Of a stretch of 64,000 bases of DNA, positions 58,811-64,000 are shown piece by piece. Source of the stretch: 55-13 sp037190145 (GTDB taxonomy: Bacteria; Armatimonadota; Fimbriimonadia; Fimbriimonadales; Fimbriimonadaceae); contig JBBCJU010000010.1 in assembly GCA_037190145.1 (NCBI GenBank), positions 62,001 to 126,000 of the forward strand, given 5' to 3'. The notes below the pieces were generated by a model. That model saw only the letters and a list, made by a program, of their open reading frames with translations, did no database searches and was not told where the DNA came from. The position numbers were made by a program, and so were the translations under genes. Position 1 is the stretch's first letter. Every line of letters begins with the position of its first letter.

Positions 58811-60409
58811 GTGAGTCACCGCGAGTTCAGCATCGGGAACAGTCGGCAAGATGAGAGTCTCCGTCGGATTGTCGAACAGATCGGCAGCGAGCTAGATCTG
58901 CCAACGTTGCTGGCTGAAATTTTGCAAAGCGCTTGCTTGTTGCTGGATGCAGACGAGGGATTTACCGCGCTTCTCCAAGTTCCTGATGAGACCCTTGTTG
59001 TCGCGTCAGTATATGGCAAATCTTCGGAGGTGATAGGCAATGAGATTTCGATTCCCGCGGACCTTGTTGAGCTAAAACAAGGAGAAATTGCAAAGGAGAA
59101 GGAGTCAGCCATCTTTGCTCCCATCCTATGGAGAGATCGTTTGGTGGGCGTCTTTCACTTGAAATCTTCAGTAGGGAGAGCTTTTGAACCGGAAGGCATT
59201 CCTTTGCTGGGTCGTTTTGCAAGTCATGCAGCGATCGCAATTGAGAATTCAAGACTGATCTCCGAAAATGAGCGAGCCACCAGTCAGACAGCCCAAGTTC
59301 TGAAAACCATGGAACGGATTGGGAATGCAATGTCCGTTTCGGAGGTTGTGACGGCATACCTTGAGCAGGTTGCCGAAGGTGGAAGATATACCTGTACCAT
59401 CGTTCTCTACGAACTTGATGAGGCGGGCAGCAAGATTGGAAATGTGGTCCGAGGACGCTGGTCCCCAGGAGAAGATGTTGAGTTGCTGGAATACCGCGTT
59501 CCCGCGAAAAAGGATGCGCTGGACCCGATCCTTGCGGCAGGGAAGACCGTACGGATTGCGAATGCGCTCACAGACTCAACAGTCCCCCAATCCCTGCGCG
59601 AAGAGCAGTTGAGAGATAATCGCCCAGCCATCGCTTTGGTGCCCCTCATGGCTGATCGTCGACGTATCGGCTTGGTGATCCTAAGTGATCCGGAACCTCA
59701 TGAATGGACTGACGAGGAACTGACTCCCTACCAGACTACGGCGGCACAACTTGCATCGGTTTTGGCAAGCCGAAGAGACCATGATGCTTTGGTCGAATCT
59801 AGCCGAAAAATTGCCGTCATGGAAGAAAGGCGAAAAATTGCCCGAGACCTTCATGATTCCGTAACTCAGGTTTTGTTTAGCCTCAATCTATTGTCGCAAA
59901 CGCTGGAGCCGGGTGAAGTTCCTCCGAACGAAATCATAGATCGACTCAATCAGCTAAGCCGGCGGGGTTTACAAGAGATGCGTTCGCTATTGGAAGAATT
60001 GAGGCCTATTCAAACCCCGCCAAAGGTATTGACTCTTGGCCAGCGAATCCAGTCCTATGCCGAGTCTATTGTTGCTTTGCCTGAAACGTTGCTAGATGAC
60101 GGAGGATATCGGGGAGCCGCGGCGCGGATTGAAGAACAACTCTTGGGCATTGCATGTGAAGCGTTAAACAATGTAGCAAAGCATGCCCAAGCATCTTACG
60201 TACGAATTCATTTGCGATCGCTAGAGGGGAAAGTTATGCTAACGATAGAAGACAATGGGATCGGTCTAAAGCCATTGCCGCCTGAGGGGGGATTGGGGCT
60301 TGGATTAACAAGTATGAGAGAGCGAGCTTCCGAAATTGGAGCTAAGCTGTGCGTGGAGTCTGTTCCTGGAAAAGGAACGACGATTGAAGTGCTATTGGAG
60401 GGAGCCTAA
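58811..60409 (+). CDS. GAF-domain sensor histidine kinase, NarL-type partner
   Basis: The 532-residue protein has two GAF-like domains (about 20-150 and 175-325), then a HisKA_3 dimerisation domain with His348 in IARDLHDSVTQ, and a HATPase_c domain (about 430-530) with EALNNVAKHA, DNGIGL and GLGLTSMRERA. There is no membrane segment, so it senses an internal signal. It starts at GTG and its stop shares one base with the response-regulator ATG (TAATG), so the pair are co-translated. Confidence 0.92.
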   Translation: MSHREFSIGNSRQDESLRRIVEQIGSELDLPTLLAEILQSACLLLDADEGFTALLQVPDETLVVASVYGKSSEVIGNEISIPADLVELKQGEIAKEKESAIFAPILWRDRLVGVFHLKSSVGRAFEPEGIPLLGRFASHAAIAIENSRLISENERATSQTAQVLKTMERIGNAMSVSEVVTAYLEQVAEGGRYTCTIVLYELDEAGSKIGNVVRGRWSPGEDVELLEYRVPAKKDALDPILAAGKTVRIANALTDSTVPQSLREEQLRDNRPAIALVPLMADRRRIGLVILSDPEPHEWTDEELTPYQTTAAQLASVLASRRDHDALVESSRKIAVMEERRKIARDLHDSVTQVLFSLNLLSQTLEPGEVPPNEIIDRLNQLSRRGLQEMRSLLEELRPIQTPPKVLTLGQRIQSYAESIVALPETLLDDGGYRGAAARIEEQLLGIACEALNNVAKHAQASYVRIHLRSLEGKVMLTIEDNGIGLKPLPPEGGLGLGLTSMRERASEIGAKLCVESVPGKGTTIEVLLEGA

Positions 60410-61047
60410 TGGCTATTCGTTTGATTATCGTGGACGACCACGAGATAGTTAGAGAAGGACTGCGAGCCTTATTTTTTGGGCAGCGAGACATTGAGGTCGT
60501 TGGAGAAGCCGGAAACGGCGAGGAAGCTGAAATAGCTTGCATGAAGCATCGGCCAGATGTGGTTTTGCTAGACTTGCGCATGCCAAAAGTAGGTGGATCG
60601 GACGCTATCGTGATGGTGAAGAGTGCTTCTCCAACCACCAACGTCCTTGTTCTGACTTCCTATTTGGAGCCGGGAATCGTTCGAGAAATGTTGAAAGCAG
60701 GTGCTCTTGGTTTTATGCTGAAGGATGTTGCAAAGCATGAACTTTTGGATGCAATCCGAGCTACAGCCGAAGGGAAATCCGTTCTGCATGCAGATGCTCA
60801 GAGTCAACTGGTGAGCGAAGTAAGTGGCAAGCGAGAACATTCTCCGGTTGAAGAGCTAACCTCGAGAGAACTCGATATTCTAAAGCTAATCGCGGCAGGA
60901 AGAAGCAATAAGGAAATCGCCAACGATTTGAGCCTGACTGAAGGAACTGTAAAAGGGTATGTCAGCAATGTGTTGGCCAAACTTAGCGTTCAGGATCGCA
61001 CCCAGGCCGCCTTGTTAGCGGTTCGAGAAGGGTTGGCGAAAGCTTAG
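60409..61047 (+). CDS. NarL/FixJ-family response regulator
   Basis: The 212-residue product has a receiver domain with Asp10, Asp55 (VVLLDLRMP) and Lys near 110, and a LuxR-type DNA-binding domain (LTSRELDILKLIAAGRSNKEIANDLSLTEGTVKGYVSNVLAKL, about 150-195). It is the partner of the GAF kinase. Target genes are unknown; the convergent PEP-CTERM gene overlaps the last 4 bases. Confidence 0.95.
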   Translation: MAIRLIIVDDHEIVREGLRALFFGQRDIEVVGEAGNGEEAEIACMKHRPDVVLLDLRMPKVGGSDAIVMVKSASPTTNVLVLTSYLEPGIVREMLKAGALGFMLKDVAKHELLDAIRATAEGKSVLHADAQSQLVSEVSGKREHSPVEELTSRELDILKLIAAGRSNKEIANDLSLTEGTVKGYVSNVLAKLSVQDRTQAALLAVREGLAKA

Positions 61048-61817
61048 TTCTTGCGTCGACGGAAGAACGCCAAAGCTCCAATCCCAAGGGGGAAGATGGA
61101 GGCGGGCTCGGGCACTGTAGCAAAAGAGACCTGAAGGTCGTCAATAGCGAGTCCGTGGTCAGCACCTATGTGGTCTATGTCTGTCCAGCGAATCCACACT
61201 GTCTGGTCTAAGCCGATGTTGAGGTTTTCTATGGTGCCAGCTACTTCCAGGTAGTTGGTATTCCCGTCAACAGGACCCGATGAAGTGTTCACCGCTTGGC
61301 GAAAGTCAAGTGCATCAAAGTCGATCCAGGTTCCACTTGGGTCGTTGACTCCATTTGCGTCGAGGCTGTATTGGAAATCAACACTGTTCTGATTGTTCAG
61401 TGTGCCAACCCGCCAAGTTTCTGCTCGAAAAGCAAGGGAGATTCCCGTTATGTGACTAGAAAAACCGTTTGTAAATCCTGTGCCATAGCGGTAACCGCCA
61501 GAAGCGTCATTACCTGAGCCGATGGAACCAAGGGCTCGATCACTTCCTGATCCAAAGCTGTATAGCGAACCGTTTGCCGTATTCCCAGAGTTTGCGAAGT
61601 AGGTTGAAACATCTGTCCAAACCCCGGTGTTGGCAGGTAATCGGTAGGCCCACCACTCTGAAAGAGTCGAGTCTTGGCTCCAAGCATTTGAATTGCCGGT
61701 TTGGGAGAGGCTGTCGAAGTTCTGTGTATAGCTACTGGATACGGTGGTCTGCGCCAGAGAACTGGACACAAGCCCACTGAGAAGACAATAGAATGATAAT
61801 TTAAGAGAGCTATGCAT
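61044..61817 (-). CDS. PEP-CTERM sorting-domain protein
   Basis: The 257-residue product has a signal peptide (ending near SSLAQ), a beta-sandwich-like middle with Gly/Ser/Asn-rich loops and LAIDDLQVSF before the C-terminal signal VPEPASIFPLGIGALAFFRRRKN. It is the third PEP-CTERM protein in the window. It would be anchored by exosortase at the surface or in exopolymer. Confidence 0.85.
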   Translation of the reverse strand: MHSSLKLSFYCLLSGLVSSSLAQTTVSSSYTQNFDSLSQTGNSNAWSQDSTLSEWWAYRLPANTGVWTDVSTYFANSGNTANGSLYSFGSGSDRALGSIGSGNDASGGYRYGTGFTNGFSSHITGISLAFRAETWRVGTLNNQNSVDFQYSLDANGVNDPSGTWIDFDALDFRQAVNTSSGPVDGNTNYLEVAGTIENLNIGLDQTVWIRWTDIDHIGADHGLAIDDLQVSFATVPEPASIFPLGIGALAFFRRRKN

Positions 61818-61905
61818 GACACAAAATCAGATACCTAAGAACTAATTCAATGTATCAGTTATTGCTCACTAGAGAGCCTGACAATGATGCTAGGTTGACA
61901 GTGAG

Positions 61906-61934
61906 CTGGGGTAAGTCAGAATGACTTACCCCAG
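61906..61934. terminator. Perfect 13-bp hairpin after the M48 protease gene
   Basis: CTGGGGTAAGTCA (61906-61918) pairs with TGACTTACCCCAG (61922-61934) around GAA. It lies ten bases past the M48 stop. There is no strong T-run. Confidence 0.6.
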
Positions 61935-61944
61935 TTTATGGAGG

Positions 61945-63723
61945 CTACTTAGCTGGAGAAACGGTGACGCCCGCGATGCGGCCATCTTTTCTTAAGACGC
62001 CAAAGTTAAGGTTTGGATAGAAATTCCAAGTTTCAATGCCTGAGAATCCAACGACCTTCTTTTCGACGGACTTCGAAAGATCCAGAATCTTGTTGAAATC
62101 AGCCTCGGTCATGCCGACTACGATTCGGAAGTAGCCCGTAACTGTTTCGTCCTGAGGGCGAAGATCCAAGTAGGAGCCCGTGAGCATTGTGCTGACGCGT
62201 GCGACCTCACCCCGCTCGGTTAGAATGGTTGCGTCGCCATTGGCCCAGTTCCAGACTTGGACATCTGGGTACTCCTCAGAAATCTGGATTTTCTGGATCG
62301 GATTGCCAAGCGCGGCTACGTATTCATCGGTTTCAATCAGAATTGGGCACTCTTTGCCTTTGATGACCAAAGAAGATGCTTGGCAAAGGTAGGTTGGCTT
62401 TGGAGTTGTGTCCTTTGCCTGAACACCAATCTTTGCGCACCCTTTCGTGTAAGTGTCCTTAACTGTTGAGTAGTAGCGGTTGGAGGTGGGGGCGCTGTTT
62501 AGCCACTGCACCATGACATCAAGGACTAGAGACTCATCTTCCTTTGATCGGTTAGGAACATTGAATCGCCCTAAGTTTTGCCCAAGGTATGCGCTGAAGC
62601 TTCTGGTTGACTTGAGAGTGCCGATGATGACGTCGTAAGCCTTATCGATCTCTCCTGCTCGGTGGTAAGCCACCGCCGCGTTGTTTGCAAAACGAACTCT
62701 GTCAAAGTTGCTTCCCTTTGCCGCATTTGCCTTAAACAGGTCTCCGACCTTAATCAGATCCGCATTGCTAGCATCTGGTTTAAGAGCCATCGCCAACTGC
62801 TCGAGTTCTAAAACCCTGGCGTTAGTTGGGAGCTTCGCCTTGGCTTCCGTAATTCTACGAAGCGCCAACTCATATCGAGCATGGTCTTCAGGGCGAAATC
62901 CTACATCTTTTGGACCGCCTGGATTGTCGGTGAGCATGGGGCCGAAATCAGGGATAAACCACTTATCCTGGAAACTTCCAGGCATCTTGTCATAGAAGTC
63001 CATTAGCGATGTCTGAGCCGCGTTGGTATAGGATTCAAGGAATTTTGGCTCTCGTTTTGCAGCGGCTTCAAAGAGGTTCGCAGCAGTTCCATAGTTGCGG
63101 CATTCCAGGAAAGCAAGACCCTTTTCAAACGCCATCATTGCTCTCATCACATCGGTGTTGCCGGCCACCTGGGCCATGCGGTTTCGAGCACTGGTGTGAT
63201 CATTGCCCGAAAGTCGATACATCCAGCTGCTTTTTGCCTCTAGCTTGTCGAGCATGGCCAGCATGTCAATCATGTCTTGCTTGGCATAGCCTGCTCTTTC
63301 CAAAAGTTTTGCCCCGGTGATGTCGGCATCCATCTCTTGCTGTCGGGTCCAAAGGTGCTCCAGGTCTGCCGCGACGTACTTAGGTCTAAGTACATGGCTT
63401 TGCATCAGGTGAGCCACTTCATGGGCCACAACGGCTCGGATGAGTCTTCGATCCCCTTTCACATGGTCTACAAGTCCTGTGTACACAACCATGATTGCGC
63501 GAGGCTTTTCACCCTCTTTCGGAATCTTGTCTATGGATGCATAAGCGTTTACAACAGAATTCTTTTCGACGCTGCACTTAATGGGATAGACGTACTTGGG
63601 GCTTCTTGTACCCACCGCGTCCAATTCGGCAACCATCTTTTCTAGCTCTGCCTGGGTGAACTCTTGTCCCACCGCGAAAGCTCCTAAAAACGCAAAAACC
63701 AAGCTACTAACGACTCTATTCAT
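61945..63723 (-). CDS. M48-family metallopeptidase with TPR-like repeats, exported
   Basis: The 592-residue product has a signal peptide (MNRVVSSLVFAFLGAFAVGQ) and an M48 domain with HEVAH (101-105) and a third zinc ligand Glu130 in QQEMDAD. The middle (about 175-420) contains helical repeats like TPRs. The last 190 residues are beta-rich. M48 proteins such as BepA act on misassembled outer-membrane proteins; this one has the same general layout, peptidase followed by TPRs. Confidence 0.85.
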   Translation of the reverse strand: MNRVVSSLVFAFLGAFAVGQEFTQAELEKMVAELDAVGTRSPKYVYPIKCSVEKNSVVNAYASIDKIPKEGEKPRAIMVVYTGLVDHVKGDRRLIRAVVAHEVAHLMQSHVLRPKYVAADLEHLWTRQQEMDADITGAKLLERAGYAKQDMIDMLAMLDKLEAKSSWMYRLSGNDHTSARNRMAQVAGNTDVMRAMMAFEKGLAFLECRNYGTAANLFEAAAKREPKFLESYTNAAQTSLMDFYDKMPGSFQDKWFIPDFGPMLTDNPGGPKDVGFRPEDHARYELALRRITEAKAKLPTNARVLELEQLAMALKPDASNADLIKVGDLFKANAAKGSNFDRVRFANNAAVAYHRAGEIDKAYDVIIGTLKSTRSFSAYLGQNLGRFNVPNRSKEDESLVLDVMVQWLNSAPTSNRYYSTVKDTYTKGCAKIGVQAKDTTPKPTYLCQASSLVIKGKECPILIETDEYVAALGNPIQKIQISEEYPDVQVWNWANGDATILTERGEVARVSTMLTGSYLDLRPQDETVTGYFRIVVGMTEADFNKILDLSKSVEKKVVGFSGIETWNFYPNLNFGVLRKDGRIAGVTVSPAK

Positions 63724-63823
63724 GATGTAATGTTCTCAACTCCATTGCGAGATCCGTGGCATATGATGGCTCGGCGCAGATCAAGTTTCGGTCACTGGCC
63801 ATTATTGGGACTCTTGGTCCAGA

Positions 63824-64000
63824 TCACCATGGGACCAGTTCAGAGGATATCATTCCTGTACCTTCTTGCCATTGGTATTTGCCATAAAATCGACCATGTG
63901 ACCCTCCCTGGCAAATCCAAGTAGATCCTATTTGCAAGGGTTGGTCTAAAACGGTATGGCTATGACCGCCCAAAATAATGTCGATATCTTGAGTAGCTTC
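63824..64000 (-). CDS. 3' end of a calcineurin-like metallophosphoesterase (partial)
   Basis: On the minus strand the frame is open from the window edge to TGA at 63826-63824, giving 58 residues. DIDIILGGHSHTVL is the GGHSHT metal-binding motif of 5'-nucleotidase/UshA-type phosphoesterases. Only about 45 residues follow the motif, so the protein lacks the large C-terminal nucleotidase domain and is probably a single-domain enzyme. The gene starts outside the window. Confidence 0.7.
   Translation of the reverse strand, partial: EATQDIDIILGGHSHTVLDQPLQIGSTWICQGGSHGRFYGKYQWQEGTGMISSELVPW

Noticed and set aside
63730..63924. 64-codon plus-strand ORF at the right end
   Set aside because: It is antisense to the partial metallophosphoesterase frame, which carries a recognisable GGHSHT motif.
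1..64000. CRISPR array or prophage
   Set aside because: No regularly spaced direct repeats with spacers and no phage structural, integrase or lysis genes were seen; the three 21-bp repeats at 40218 have no spacers.

Overview
The window is a chromosomal segment of a diderm, flagellated bacterium, most likely from the Armatimonadota (Fimbriimonas-like). This is inferred from a UBact/Dop/proteasome locus, PEP-CTERM proteins, a flagellum with both P- and L-rings, FliW-CsrA control, moderate GC, and frequent weak or absent Shine-Dalgarno sites. No rRNA or other taxonomic marker is present, so the assignment is an inference.

Layout. 1-294: the 3' end of an unknown gene. 353-4313: a promoter-led block of a lipoprotein, a Dop-type amidase, a 59-residue UBact modifier and a 20S proteasome beta subunit. 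4306-7525: a VOC protein, a small outer-membrane protein, an isochorismatase-like hydrolase, then an AT-rich island (about 6317-7850) with a zincin-like secreted protein. 7863-9896: an S9 peptidase. 9948-11849: a membrane-anchored unknown, ribF and a four-helix membrane protein. 11964-20270: one long minus-strand flagellar operon, flgF-orf-flgG-flgA-flgH-flgI-flgJ(N)-flgN-flgK-flgL-fliW-csrA, mostly with overlapping or nearly touching genes; it includes an unreported 56-codon gene coupled to flgG by an ATGA overlap. 20381-25512: CPBP protease, HIT-like protein, lipoprotein, Cys-rich exported protein, tRNA-His, prfA and two unknowns. 25557-31790: Ycf45/SpoIIIAA-like ATPase, HtrA-type protease, a Phd/ParE toxin-antitoxin pair and an M14 carboxypeptidase. 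31876-41564: ADP-ribosylglycohydrolase fusion, NAGPA-type glycosidase, LD-carboxypeptidase, caspase-TPR protein, nitroreductase, GH29 fucosidase. 41891-47008: PEP-CTERM protein, PcfJ-like protein, a hairpin-rich gap, der, a PagL-like protein, a TrmB-type regulator. 47086-52850: PP2C phosphatase and double-FHA protein flanking a DUF6883/DUF4926 cassette, FG-GAP/UnbV protein, truncated globin, PEP-CTERM protein, YggU-family protein, DivIVA-family protein. 52991-64000: saccharopine-dehydrogenase-like protein, tmk, CheW, a cysteine-free redoxin-like protein, ribH, TauE, fabH, a GAF histidine kinase with its NarL-type regulator, a third PEP-CTERM protein, an M48 protease and the 3' end of a metallophosphoesterase.

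How the genes work together. The Dop/UBact/PrcB set is a Pup-like modification and proteolysis module, but prcA, the ligase PafA and the ATPase Mpa/ARC are not in the window. The flagellar operon builds rod, rings and hook-filament junction and ends with the FliW-CsrA switch that controls flagellin translation in other bacteria. Several first genes carry a TANNNT -10 box only 5-8 nt before the start codon, which suggests widespread leaderless transcription. The most interesting items are the UBact locus, the coupled small ORF before flgG, the leaderless-promoter pattern, and the DUF6883/DUF4926 cassette sitting between a phosphatase gene and an FHA gene.
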